Positions 16,589-24,754 of a stretch of 29,207 nucleotides of DNA are shown piece after piece. The position numbers and the translations under genes are program-made. This DNA is from Mxb001 sp049431945 (GTDB taxonomy: Bacteria > Actinomycetota > Actinomycetes > S36-B12), in NCBI GenBank assembly GCA_049431945.1, contig JBMTDJ010000020.1:1-29207 (forward strand), read 5' to 3'. The stretch's first letter is position 1. Every line of letters begins with the position of its first letter. The notes under the pieces are model-generated. The model was not told the DNA's origin, ran no database searches, and saw only the letters and a program-made list of their open reading frames with translations.

Positions 16589-17707
16589 CTAGTGGTCCAG
16601 GTCGCCGGCGATGAAGAGGAACGAACCGACGGCTGCGGGGAGGTCGGCGAGCGCCGTCCCGGCCAGGGCCGTGCCCATCGCCTGCACATTGGAGTACGAC
16701 GCTGTGCGCAGGCGCACCCGCCACGGTGTTGTTCCTGCCTCGGAGACGACGTAGGCACCGCTCGGGCCTATCGCCGACTCGAGGCACGCGTATGCCGCGC
16801 CCTCAGGAGCCCGCACGACCTTGGGCAGGCGTACGTCGATGTCCCCAGAGGGGACGCGCGACCAGCACGCATCGATGACATCGAGATCCGCGATCACCTG
16901 ATCGGCGAGCACTCGGTATCTCGTGCGGGCATCCCCGTCGGTCGCGGTGACCACGTTGATGACGTCACCGAGGTCGGCGTAGGCAAGTGAGGGGGCATCC
17001 ACGCGCATGTCGTCGTGGAGTCCGGTCGCACGGGCGACGGGACCGCCGACTGACCAACGAGCGGCATCCTCCTGGGAGAGCGGAGCGACGCCCTCGGGAA
17101 TCGCGGTCTCGATGGCGTCCACGAGTGCGGGCATGGCATCACGCGTCGCCGTAATGGCTACCGCGATGTACTCACCCCAGTTGCTTGGGGCATCGTGAGC
17201 GAGCCCTCCGATGCGGGCGATCATCGGGTGCACACGACCGCCGCTGATCACCTCAAGGCACGTCAGCCAGGCTTCGCGTGCGGCCATCCCCGGTGCATTG
17301 GTTGGCGACACTCCGCGCGGGGGGATCGTTGCTGCTCCCGCGAGCAGGAGCAGTGAGGCCGAGGCGCGACTGATCTCGCAGAGCAGGGTGCGCAGCCACA
17401 CGGCACGAGGCGGCACTTCGATTCCGAGGAGCTCCTCCACTGCGAGGGCGAGGGCGATCTCCGAGACGGCTGCGGAGAGCCAGTCATGGCGATTGGCCAG
17501 CATCAGCCCCTGGCGGTAGTCCCGGGACTCGAGAAGCTTCTCGGTCCCGCGGTGCAGGAGTCCAGGCTCGGGTGACGCAGCGACCACGCGACCATCCGCG
17601 ATCCAGCAGGAGATGCGAAGCGCACCGTGGCCTGAGGGATGCAGGTCGCCGAGGTCGAGCGTGAGGTCGGCCGGGGCAAGCCCGGTGCCCACCGTCATCT
17701 GCGTCAC
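16589..17707 (-). CDS. Solitary NuoD-like (complex I 49-kDa subunit-like) protein
   Basis: A 372-residue homologue of NuoD, shorter than the usual 400-440. Clear landmarks in order: LHPSGHGALRI (22-32), GLLHRGTEKL (49-58), NRHDWLS (72-78), LAVEELLGIEVPPRAVWLRT, a SGGRVHPMI segment, and a GDLDH C-terminus in place of GEVDR. The quinone-site histidine (bovine His59) is kept as H27, and the Arg methylated in mitochondrial NDUFS2 is kept as R53. The quinone-site tyrosine (bovine Tyr108, in RLDY) is replaced by W76, and the last arginine by histidine. No other nuo gene is in the window. So it is probably a paralogue with an altered role rather than a standard complex I subunit. GTG 17707 is favoured over ATG 17698 because CATGCT lies 6 nt upstream. 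Confidence 0.82.
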   Translation of the reverse strand: MTQMTVGTGLAPADLTLDLGDLHPSGHGALRISCWIADGRVVAASPEPGLLHRGTEKLLESRDYRQGLMLANRHDWLSAAVSEIALALAVEELLGIEVPPRAVWLRTLLCEISRASASLLLLAGAATIPPRGVSPTNAPGMAAREAWLTCLEVISGGRVHPMIARIGGLAHDAPSNWGEYIAVAITATRDAMPALVDAIETAIPEGVAPLSQEDAARWSVGGPVARATGLHDDMRVDAPSLAYADLGDVINVVTATDGDARTRYRVLADQVIADLDVIDACWSRVPSGDIDVRLPKVVRAPEGAAYACLESAIGPSGAYVVSEAGTTPWRVRLRTASYSNVQAMGTALAGTALADLPAAVGSFLFIAGDLDH

Positions 17708-17713
17708 CCCGGC

Positions 17714-17719
17714 AGCATG
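17714..17719 (-). promoter_or_regulatory. Degenerate -10 box for the NuoD-like gene
   Basis: CATGCT on the minus strand lies 6 nt before the GTG at 17707. It keeps A at position 2 and T at position 6 but has C at position 1. The 53-nt divergent gap holds this and the equally degenerate box for the PH-domain gene. Confidence 0.25.
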
Positions 17720-17748
17720 CCACGGCCCGGATCACCATTCGTCCCTGT

Positions 17749-17754
17749 CACAGT
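17749..17754 (+). promoter_or_regulatory. Degenerate -10 box for the PH-domain gene pair
   Basis: CACAGT lies 6 nt before the ATG at 17761, the same spacing as the clear leaderless boxes, but with C in place of T at position 1. Confidence 0.25.
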
Positions 17755-17760
17755 GGTGGC

Positions 17761-18252
17761 ATGGCCACCGGGACAGATCCCTTCACCGCGCCGGGGTGGG
17801 TGCCTGTGTCCCCGCGTCTGACCACGGCTCGCCGCATCACGCTCGGGCTGGAGTATCTGCTCGTCCTGGCCGGCGGCATCGGCATCGCCGTCAGTCCCCT
17901 GGCGGTCGGATGGCTGATCGCGTATGCCGCCATTGCCATCGTCGTCTTCACCTGGGCGTGGTGGCTCATCGCTCGCCGAGTGCGCTCGTTCGGCTACCTC
18001 GAGCGCGACGACGATCTCCTCGTCGTCAGCGGAATCCTCATCCGCCGACTGGTGATCGTCCCCTACGGGCGAATGCAGATGGTCGATGTGACCGCCGGAC
18101 CCATCGATCGTTGGCTCGGCATCTCCACGGTGCAGCTGCACACTGCGGCTGCCACGACGGATGCAACCATCCCGGGCCTCGTTCCGGCGGACGCGGCTGC
18201 GCTGCGGGATCGGCTGGCCGCTCTGGGCGAGCAGAGGAACGCGGGACTGTGA
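17761..18252 (+). CDS. Bacterial PH-domain (YdbS-like) membrane protein
   Basis: A 163-residue protein with two adjacent membrane helices (about 27-48 and 50-70) followed by a bacterial PH-like domain (bPH2, formerly DUF304) from about 77 to 150. Typical of that domain are DDLLVVSGILIRRLVIVPYGRMQMVDVTAGPIDRWLG and the following LHTAA strand, described here in parts: LVVSGIL, IVPYGRMQ, GPIDRWLG. It overlaps the next gene (GTGA), a larger multi-PH protein, giving the YdbS-YdbT pair known in Bacillus, where the pair is linked to envelope stress and bacteriocin resistance. Role here is inferred by homology only. Confidence 0.8.
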   Translation: MATGTDPFTAPGWVPVSPRLTTARRITLGLEYLLVLAGGIGIAVSPLAVGWLIAYAAIAIVVFTWAWWLIARRVRSFGYLERDDDLLVVSGILIRRLVIVPYGRMQMVDVTAGPIDRWLGISTVQLHTAAATTDATIPGLVPADAAALRDRLAALGEQRNAGL

Positions 18253-19568
18253 CACCCCGGCGCACGAACCCGCTCAGCCCGCTTGTGCAGGCGGCGCCGG
18301 CGATCCCCGCCGCGATCCTGTTCCTCCTCGGTCCGGGCGCTGGCATGGTCAGCAGGGGTGATTCGCGAGCCATCGCCCTCGTCATCGCCACCGCGATCGT
18401 CGGCTACGCCGTGTTCGTCGGCCTGTCGTGGCTCGTGTGGTGGCGCCGCACCTTCTGGATCGATGCAGATGGCGATCTGCGGATGGACTCTGGTCTGATC
18501 CATAGATCCGCGCGCCGCCTGCAGTTGTCGAGGCTGCAGAGCGTCGACATCGTTGCCCCGTTCCTGGCGCGCCTCGTCGGTCTGGTTGAGGTCCGGGTCG
18601 AAGTAGCGGGCGCCGGGGATTCGCGCATCGTTCTTCGCTACCTCAAGCGAGACGAGGCCGATGCTTTGCGTCATCAGGTCCTCGCCACGGCAAGACGGGT
18701 GGACCCCGCTCCCTCGCCGGACCAGCCCGACAGGGGTGGCTTAGCCGACCCGCCGGGCCCCATCGACGTTGAGGTGGGAGCCCCGCTGGCGCTCGTACCG
18801 GCCGGACGGTTGCTCGGGAGCCTCCTGCTCAGGTCGGTGACCGCGGCACTCCTCGTCGCAACGGCGGCGCTCCTGGCGATGACGATCCTCACCCAGGGCC
18901 CCGCGGGGCTCATCCTCGTCCTCATCACCGGAGGCCTGCCGATCCTGTCGGTGGTGACCGAGTTCCTCGCCAACTACGGCTTCCGCGTGGACCGCACGAC
19001 GCAGGGGCTGCGCATCCGGCGCGGGCTGCTTTCGACGCAGACTCGCACCATCCCCGCCAAGCGGGTGCACGCGATCGCCGTGATATCACCCTTGCTCTGG
19101 CGCCGGTGGAACTGGGTGCGTGTCAGTGTCACGATTGCGGGGGTCGAATCCGATCAGGTGCGCCCCGATGTCCTCATCCCGGTCGCGCCGCGCGATGAGG
19201 CCTTGCGCCTCATCGCCGAGGTGCTCCCTGGAGTTGACGTCGAGTCCCTTCCTTTCGAGCAAGCACCCGCACGCGCTCGATGGCGTGCCCCGTGGTCCTG
19301 GTCCTATCTCGCCTGCGCCATCACGCCGCAGGTCATCGCCTGCAGATCAGGGAGAATCACGCGCCGGATTACCATCGCGCTGCACGCGCGCGTCCAGTCG
19401 GTCCGTCTCACGGAAGGCCCCTGGGAGCGTTCGCTTGGGCTTGCGTCCCTGCACGCCGACACCGCGCCCGGGCCGGTGCGCGTCGCTGCCCGGCACCTGT
19501 CGCTCGACCAGGTGGACGCCCTCGCCCGGCACGAGGTCGGCCTCATGCTTCGTGCACGCCAGTCATGA
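18249..19568 (+). CDS. Multi-PH-domain (YdbT-like) membrane protein
   Basis: A 439-residue protein with the layout of YdbT: membrane helices at about 15-34 and 41-65, a first bPH2 domain (about 68-148, with DSGLIHRSARRLQLSRLQSV), two more helices (about 195-245), a second bPH2 domain (about 250-335, with RIRRGLLSTQTRTIPAKRVH), and a third (about 355-430, with ACRSGRITRRI and HARVQSV). The GTG at 18249 overlaps the YdbS-like stop. The proteins probably form a complex at the membrane. The stop overlaps the methyltransferase start (ATGA). An in-frame extension upstream of 18249 lies in the previous gene and is rejected. Confidence 0.82.
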   Translation: MTPRRTNPLSPLVQAAPAIPAAILFLLGPGAGMVSRGDSRAIALVIATAIVGYAVFVGLSWLVWWRRTFWIDADGDLRMDSGLIHRSARRLQLSRLQSVDIVAPFLARLVGLVEVRVEVAGAGDSRIVLRYLKRDEADALRHQVLATARRVDPAPSPDQPDRGGLADPPGPIDVEVGAPLALVPAGRLLGSLLLRSVTAALLVATAALLAMTILTQGPAGLILVLITGGLPILSVVTEFLANYGFRVDRTTQGLRIRRGLLSTQTRTIPAKRVHAIAVISPLLWRRWNWVRVSVTIAGVESDQVRPDVLIPVAPRDEALRLIAEVLPGVDVESLPFEQAPARARWRAPWSWSYLACAITPQVIACRSGRITRRITIALHARVQSVRLTEGPWERSLGLASLHADTAPGPVRVAARHLSLDQVDALARHEVGLMLRARQS

Positions 19569-20527
19569 CCGGCTCTCGCGAGTGGGCGCCGTGGTCGCGG
19601 GCATGGGCGGCTGCATCGGCCGGCTTCTGGTCGGGCGAGGAGCCGGCGGCCCACTTCCGCACATCGGTCAGTCCCCTCGTCGCGAATCGTGTGGCCGACA
19701 TCGTTCGCGCGACTGACCTGAGGCTGGGATGCCCTGACGATTTCTGGATCGTTGACATTGGCTGTGGTGACGGCCAACTCCTCGAACTCGTCCGCGATCG
19801 CTGCCCTGACATTGCCCCCCGCGCTCACTGGTTGGGAGTCGACGTTCGGCCGATGCGGCGTGAGGGGATGGAGTCGATCCGGCGAGCGTGTCCAGCCGTT
19901 CTGCCGGGAGCGCCCTTCGTCGGACTCGTCATGGCCCATGAGTGGCTTGACGAGATCCCATGCGACGTCATCGAGCGCGATGAGTCGGGGGTAGATCGAG
20001 TAGTGCTCGTTGATCGCGATGGGTCGCAGATGCTCGGACCTCCGATCAGTGACGACGAGGCGTGCGCTCGCTGGGGCTTGGACGCGACGGACCTGCGCGA
20101 TTGGACCGCGGCGTGGTGGCCGCTGCGCGAGCCGGGCGATCGCGCCGAGGTAGGGGTCTCTCGCGATCGCGCGTGGGCATGGATCGGCTCACTGCTGGGC
20201 GCTGGGTGTGCCCTGTCGACCGACTACGGTCACGATCGCCACGTGCGTATTGACGCCCACCGACATGGCACACTCACGGCCTATCTCAATGGTCGAGTTG
20301 TCGCGCCGGTGCCGGATGGCACCGTCGGGCTCACGGCGCATGTAGCCCTGGATTCCTGTGCGGCTGCTCTCCCGGGGACTCATCGCACCATCCAGCGAGA
20401 TGAGATCACCGTCCCCGCCGTACCGATGGCGCCCGATGTCGGGGATATCGAGGCGCACTTCCACGGACTGCGGCTGCGCACTCGGGCGCACCTGGGCGAA
20501 GTGGGCTGGCTCCGCTGGGAGTGCTGA
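19565..20527 (+). CDS. MidA/NDUFAF7-like SAM-dependent methyltransferase
   Basis: A 320-residue protein matching the COG1565 family. The SAM-binding motif is IVDIGCGDGQ (62-71). The family marks MAHEWLDEIPCDVIE (123-137; compare the usual NELLDALP), STDYGHDR (218-225), GTLTAYLNGR (235-244) and LTAHVALDS (256-264) appear in the expected order. It is somewhat shorter at the N-terminus than mitochondrial NDUFAF7. NDUFAF7 dimethylates an arginine in NDUFS2, the NuoD homologue of complex I. A NuoD-like gene with that arginine conserved lies about 1.9 kb away, divergent, so a matching enzyme-substrate pair is plausible. The ATG at 19565 overlaps the YdbT-like stop; a longer frame from 19280 is rejected. 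Confidence 0.8.
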   Translation: MTGSREWAPWSRAWAAASAGFWSGEEPAAHFRTSVSPLVANRVADIVRATDLRLGCPDDFWIVDIGCGDGQLLELVRDRCPDIAPRAHWLGVDVRPMRREGMESIRRACPAVLPGAPFVGLVMAHEWLDEIPCDVIERDESGVDRVVLVDRDGSQMLGPPISDDEACARWGLDATDLRDWTAAWWPLREPGDRAEVGVSRDRAWAWIGSLLGAGCALSTDYGHDRHVRIDAHRHGTLTAYLNGRVVAPVPDGTVGLTAHVALDSCAAALPGTHRTIQRDEITVPAVPMAPDVGDIEAHFHGLRLRTRAHLGEVGWLRWEC

Positions 20528-20537
20528 GCGCAACGTC

Positions 20538-20543
20538 TACGCT
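20538..20543 (+). promoter_or_regulatory. -10 box that sets the DUF2520 start
   Basis: TACGCT followed by 6 nt (GCACGT) and GTG at 20550. The spacing favours GTG 20550 over the ATG two codons later (20556) as the leaderless start. Confidence 0.5.
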
Positions 20544-20549
20544 GCACGT

Positions 20550-21416
20550 GTGGTCATGCCACCCCCACGACTGCGCGTCGGCGTCATCGGCACCGGACGC
20601 GCCGGCGCTGTCATCGGCGCGGCCCTTCGGCGCGCCGGGCACGAGGTCGTCGCATGCAGTGCGCGCGGAGATGTGTCAAGGGTTCGTGCAGAGGCGCTGC
20701 TTCCCGGTGTACCGATCGTGAATGCCCAGGATGTTGCTCGTTCCTGCGACCTTCTGGTCATTGCGGTGCCTGACGATGCGCTCGGCGCGGTGGTGGCCTC
20801 GCTTGCCGACGACGTGCGACCCGGGCAGATCGCCATGCACCTGTCCGGCCGACACGGACTGGCGATCCTGAAGCCGCTGGGCGATGTCGTGCCGATCGCG
20901 GCTCACCCGGTGATGACGTTCACGGGCACCAGTCTGGACTTGGAGCGCTTGGATGACTGTCCTTTCGGGGTCACCGCCCTGGGTGACGGATCGTCCATCG
21001 CTGCGGCGCTGGTGATGGAGATGGGCGGTGATCCCGTTGCCGTGGCCGAGGAGCAACGCACGCTCTACCACGCCGCACTCGCTCACGGTGCCAATCACCT
21101 CGTCACCCTCGTCTCGCAGACACTGGAACTCCTGGCTGCAGCGGGAGTGGAAGAGCCCGAGCGAATCGCCCGGCCGTTGCTCACGGCGGCGCTGGACAAC
21201 GCCCTGCGGCAGGGAGATCGCGCGCTTACCGGGCCGGTGGCGCGAGGCGACCACGCGACGGTGCGTGCCCACATCGAGCAGTTGCCAGATCGCGATGTCG
21301 ATCGGACCTACAGGGCACTCGCTCTGGCTACCGTCGATCGGGCCAGCGCCGCAGGCAGGCTCACGGATGCAGATGCCGCGACTCTGCGTGCGATCCTGGC
21401 GGACGGTGAGTCATGA
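20550..21416 (+). CDS. Rossmann-fold and DUF2520 protein (ketopantoate-reductase-like)
   Basis: A 288-residue oxidoreductase-like protein. The N-terminal Rossmann domain has GVIGTGRAG (10-18) for NAD(P), followed by LLVIAVPDDALGAVV and the LSGRHG segment. The C-terminal half is the helical DUF2520 domain with HPVMTFTG and a YHAALAHGANHLVTL helix. This family lies just upstream of panC in many actinobacteria, and the ATGA overlap with panC here repeats that. Its resemblance to 6-phosphogluconate-dehydrogenase-like and ketopantoate reductase folds suggests it could supply pantoate to PanC, but the activity is not shown. Confidence 0.82.
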   Translation: MVMPPPRLRVGVIGTGRAGAVIGAALRRAGHEVVACSARGDVSRVRAEALLPGVPIVNAQDVARSCDLLVIAVPDDALGAVVASLADDVRPGQIAMHLSGRHGLAILKPLGDVVPIAAHPVMTFTGTSLDLERLDDCPFGVTALGDGSSIAAALVMEMGGDPVAVAEEQRTLYHAALAHGANHLVTLVSQTLELLAAAGVEEPERIARPLLTAALDNALRQGDRALTGPVARGDHATVRAHIEQLPDRDVDRTYRALALATVDRASAAGRLTDADAATLRAILADGES

Positions 21417-22255
21417 CTTCGCTCGTCACCAATCGCCAGGAACTCGATGGCGCTACGGCGATCCCCATGACCACCGCGGTCGTCATGACGATGGGTGCCC
21501 TTCATGATGGTCATGGACAACTCATGCGCGAGGCTCGAATGCGCGTAGGTACGCAGGGTCGGGTCATCGTCACTGACTTCGTCAACCCCACTCAGTTCGG
21601 CGCCGGGGAGGACTTCGACCGCTACCCGCGCACGTTGGACGCGGACATGGAGGTCTGTGCTCGCAACGGGGTCGACATCGTCTTCGCGCCGGCGGTCTCG
21701 GAGATCTACGGCAGCAGTGAGTCCGGCATTTACGTGGACCCGGGCTCGCGTGGATCGATTCTCGAGGGAAAGAGCCGACCCGGACACTTCGCAGGTGTGC
21801 TCACTGTTGTCGCCAAGCTGATGCACATCACCCGCCCGGATGTCGCGCTCTTCGGAGAGAAGGACTATCAGCAACTCGTACTCATCCGAGACATGGTGAG
21901 CGCACTGGACTTCCGCGTCGTGGTCGTCGGCGTGCCTACGGTCCGCGAGTCCGATGGGCTGGCGATGAGCAGCCGCAATCGCTACCTCTCGGACAGGGCT
22001 CGAGCTCGGTCGGCGACCATCCCACTCGCACTCGCGGCCGGAAAGGCAGCGGCCCATGCCGGTGCCGATGCGGCCGTTGCGGCGACGCGCGACGTTCTGG
22101 TCGCGGAGGGAATGGACATCGACTACGTCGCCTGCACGGACGAGTCCTTGAACGAGCCCATTCCGGGCGCACCCGGCCGTCTGCTCCTCGCCGTCGTGGT
22201 CGACGGGACCCGCCTCATCGACAACGTCCCGGTCGAAGTCGGTATGACTTCGTGA
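21413..22255 (+). CDS. panC: Pantothenate synthetase
   Basis: A 280-residue enzyme that joins pantoate and beta-alanine with ATP to give pantothenate. The HIGH-like motif is TMGALHDGH (26-34) with H31 and H34; FVNPTQF binds the pantoate side, GEKDYQQLVLIRDMV near 148-162 and the KMSKS-like SSRNRYLS near 184-191 complete the ATP site. The N-terminus before the first strand is short but typical. The ATG at 21413 overlaps the DUF2520 stop; the stop overlaps nadB (GTGA). panD, often next to panC in mycobacteria, is not here. Confidence 0.95.
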   Translation: MTSLVTNRQELDGATAIPMTTAVVMTMGALHDGHGQLMREARMRVGTQGRVIVTDFVNPTQFGAGEDFDRYPRTLDADMEVCARNGVDIVFAPAVSEIYGSSESGIYVDPGSRGSILEGKSRPGHFAGVLTVVAKLMHITRPDVALFGEKDYQQLVLIRDMVSALDFRVVVVGVPTVRESDGLAMSSRNRYLSDRARARSATIPLALAAGKAAAHAGADAAVAATRDVLVAEGMDIDYVACTDESLNEPIPGAPGRLLLAVVVDGTRLIDNVPVEVGMTS

Positions 22256-23895
22256 TCGCCCTCCTCGCCCCGACGCCGGGTTGGACCGCCCGAGCCGACG
22301 TCGTCATCGTGGGCTCGGGTGTTGCGGGGCTCATGGCGGCTCTTCATGCGCGGCGCACCGGCCGGACGGTCCTCCTCGTCACCAAGGGTCGAGTCGAGGA
22401 GGGCTCGACACGCTGGGCCCAAGGGGGGATTGCTGCGGCACTTGCTGACGACGACACCCCCGAGGAGCATCGCCACGACACCCTCGTCGCGGGCGCTGGG
22501 CTCTGCGATGTCGATGCCGTCACAGCCCTGGTCACCGAGGGTCCCGAGTGCGTGCGCAATCTCATCGGCCTGGGAGCGCATTTCGATCTGGACTCCACGG
22601 GTGCGATCGCGTTGACGCGCGAGGGCGGTCATCACCGCGATCGCATCGCCCATGCCGGTGGCGATGCGACGGGCGCTGAGATTTCCCGAGCGCTCGTGGC
22701 GGCCGTCGCCTTGGACCCAGGCATCGAGCTGATCGAGGGTGCCCTCGTGCTGGATCTGCTGCGCGATGGGGATGGTGGAGCGCAGGGTGTGACGCTCCAC
22801 GTGATGGGACAGGGCCAACGCGACGGCGTCGGCGCGGCGCTCGCTCCGATCGTGGTCCTGGCCACGGGGGGTTTCGGCCAGGTGTTCGCGCAGACAACGA
22901 ATCCGGCGGTGGCCACCGGTGACGGGGTCGCACTCGCGCTTCGAGCCGGTGCGGAGGTGGCGGACCTGGAGTTCGTGCAGTTCCACCCCACTGTCATGTG
23001 GCTCGGGCCTCGTGCCCGAGGCCAGCAGCCCCTCGTGTCAGAGGCGGTTCGTGGGGAGGGGGCCGTGCTCGTCGACTCCGCGGGCACCAGGTTCATGGCC
23101 GACGTGCACCCGATGGCCGATCTCGCGCCGCGCGATGTCGTCGCGCGCGCGATCATGCGCCGCATGATGGATACCGGAGAGCCCCATGTGTGGCTGGATG
23201 CCCGGTCGTTCGGAGCCACGCTCTGGGAGGAGCGCTTCCCGACGATCCTCGCCTCGTGCCGCTCCCACGGGATCGATCCCGTCACCGAACTCATCCCGGT
23301 CGCTCCGGCATCGCACTACGCCTCCGGCGGAGTGCTCACCGACCTGCAGGGACGCGCGTCCATTGCCGGGCTCTACGTCTGCGGCGAGGTGGCATGCACG
23401 GGCGTGCACGGAGCCAATCGCCTCGCCTCCAACTCACTGCTCGAAGGGCTGGTCTTCGCTGCGCGAATCGGACAGGCGCTGGCAGGAGAGACGCGCGTTG
23501 CGAGTCCGTGCGCACCCCTCGCGCAGTCGGCTCCGCTCAACTCGCAGCCCGACCGTCGGACGATCCAGGCGACGATGAGCGCGGACTCAAGCGTCCTCCG
23601 CAGCGCGGACTCACTCGACCATGCATCGCGCGTTCTGGCGAGTGTGCGTCAGGACCCGAGCGGGGTCCCGTGCACCGATGACTGGGAGACAACGAATCTG
23701 GCGTCCGTGGCCCAGGTCCTCGTGCATCACGCGCAGATCCGCGAGGAGACCAGGGGGTCGCACTGGCGCGAGGATTTCCCCGATCGTGATGACGCGATGT
23801 GGCGTGTCAGGCTGGTCTCGCGCCTGACCGATGAGGGCGACATCGTGACCGAGCGAGTGCCCGTCGAGGGAGGTGTGGCGCATGGATCCGGATGA
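22252..23895 (+). CDS. nadB: L-aspartate oxidase
   Basis: A 547-residue FAD enzyme that oxidises L-aspartate to iminoaspartate for de novo NAD synthesis. The FAD-binding GSGVAGLMAA (21-30) is at the N-terminus; the STRWAQGGIAAAL segment (about 53-65), GHHRDRIAH near 125-133, and the late SGGVLTDLQGR and HGANRLASNSLLEGL segments are diagnostic and separate it from succinate dehydrogenase and fumarate reductase. The C-terminal helical domain is present. The GTG at 22252 overlaps the panC stop. It overlaps nadC by 14 nt. nadA, the next enzyme, is not in the window. Confidence 0.94.
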   Translation: MIALLAPTPGWTARADVVIVGSGVAGLMAALHARRTGRTVLLVTKGRVEEGSTRWAQGGIAAALADDDTPEEHRHDTLVAGAGLCDVDAVTALVTEGPECVRNLIGLGAHFDLDSTGAIALTREGGHHRDRIAHAGGDATGAEISRALVAAVALDPGIELIEGALVLDLLRDGDGGAQGVTLHVMGQGQRDGVGAALAPIVVLATGGFGQVFAQTTNPAVATGDGVALALRAGAEVADLEFVQFHPTVMWLGPRARGQQPLVSEAVRGEGAVLVDSAGTRFMADVHPMADLAPRDVVARAIMRRMMDTGEPHVWLDARSFGATLWEERFPTILASCRSHGIDPVTELIPVAPASHYASGGVLTDLQGRASIAGLYVCGEVACTGVHGANRLASNSLLEGLVFAARIGQALAGETRVASPCAPLAQSAPLNSQPDRRTIQATMSADSSVLRSADSLDHASRVLASVRQDPSGVPCTDDWETTNLASVAQVLVHHAQIREETRGSHWREDFPDRDDAMWRVRLVSRLTDEGDIVTERVPVEGGVAHGSG

Positions 23896-24754
23896 AGCAC
23901 TCGTGCGCGCCGGTCTCGAGCCCGTTGCCGTCTACGACCTGGTCGATCGAGCGCTCGCAGAGGACCTCGACGGAGGGGTCGACGTCACCTCCGTCGCCAC
24001 CGTCGACCTCGAGGCTCGTGGCAACCTCGACCTCGTCGCTCGCGGGGCGGGCGTTATCGCGGGAGCGCCGGTCGCGGCCGCCACTCTCGTGCGAGCCTCG
24101 CAGGGGCGCGTGCGGTGCACATGGATCGAGGACGGCACTCGCGTGAGTCCGGGCGCGATCGTCGTCTCGGCGACGGGCCCGATACGCGACCTCCTGCTCG
24201 GGGAGCGCACCGCGCTCAACCTCCTTTGCCACCTGTCGGGAGTTGCCACTGCGACCAGCCACTGGGTCGAAGCACTGGGGAGCACGACGACGCGCGTGCG
24301 TGATACCCGCAAGACCACCCCGGGAATGCGTCGTCTTGAGAAGTACGCCGTGCGCTGCGGTGGCGGTGTCAACCACCGCATGTCCCTATCCGACGCGGCG
24401 CTCGTCAAGGACAACCACGTCGTCGCGGCCGGCGGAGTCGCCGCGGCGTTCGCTCGCGTACGCGAGGCCTTCCCGGGGCTGCCTGTCGAGGTCGAGGTCG
24501 ACTCACTCGGCCAACTCGATGAGGTGCTCGCAGCCGGAGCCGATCTGGTCCTCCTGGACAACTTCACCCCGGCGCAGATGGCCGAGGCGGTCCGGCGCAC
24601 TCAGGGTCGCGCGCAGTTGGAGGCGTCCGGCGGTCTTACGCTCGCCGATGCGGCCTCTGTGGGTGCGACCGGAGTCGATTTCGTGGCCGTGGGAGCCTTG
24701 ACGCACTCCGCGCCGGTGCTCGACATCGGTGCCGACCTGCGGGAGGCGCAGTGA
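23882..24754 (+). CDS. nadC: Nicotinate-nucleotide pyrophosphorylase (quinolinate PRTase)
   Basis: A 290-residue enzyme that makes nicotinate mononucleotide from quinolinate and PRPP with loss of CO2. The landmark TRKTTPGMR (142-150) and KYAVRCGGGVNHRM, then LVKDNH (174-179), supply the basic pocket for quinolinate and the phosphates; EVEVDS and LDNF segments follow in the barrel, and ASGG near 240 closes it. The ATG at 23882 is preferred over GTG 23873 because GAGGGAGG lies 8 nt upstream of the ATG. It overlaps nadB by 14 nt and coaX by 4 (GTGA). Confidence 0.95.
   Translation: MDPDEALVRAGLEPVAVYDLVDRALAEDLDGGVDVTSVATVDLEARGNLDLVARGAGVIAGAPVAAATLVRASQGRVRCTWIEDGTRVSPGAIVVSATGPIRDLLLGERTALNLLCHLSGVATATSHWVEALGSTTTRVRDTRKTTPGMRRLEKYAVRCGGGVNHRMSLSDAALVKDNHVVAAGGVAAAFARVREAFPGLPVEVEVDSLGQLDEVLAAGADLVLLDNFTPAQMAEAVRRTQGRAQLEASGGLTLADAASVGATGVDFVAVGALTHSAPVLDIGADLREAQ

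Noticed and set aside
17613..18248. N-terminal extension of the YdbT-like protein
   Set aside because: The His/Arg-rich sequence is a frame shadow of the NuoD-like and YdbS-like genes; GTG 18249 overlaps the previous stop and starts the membrane domain.
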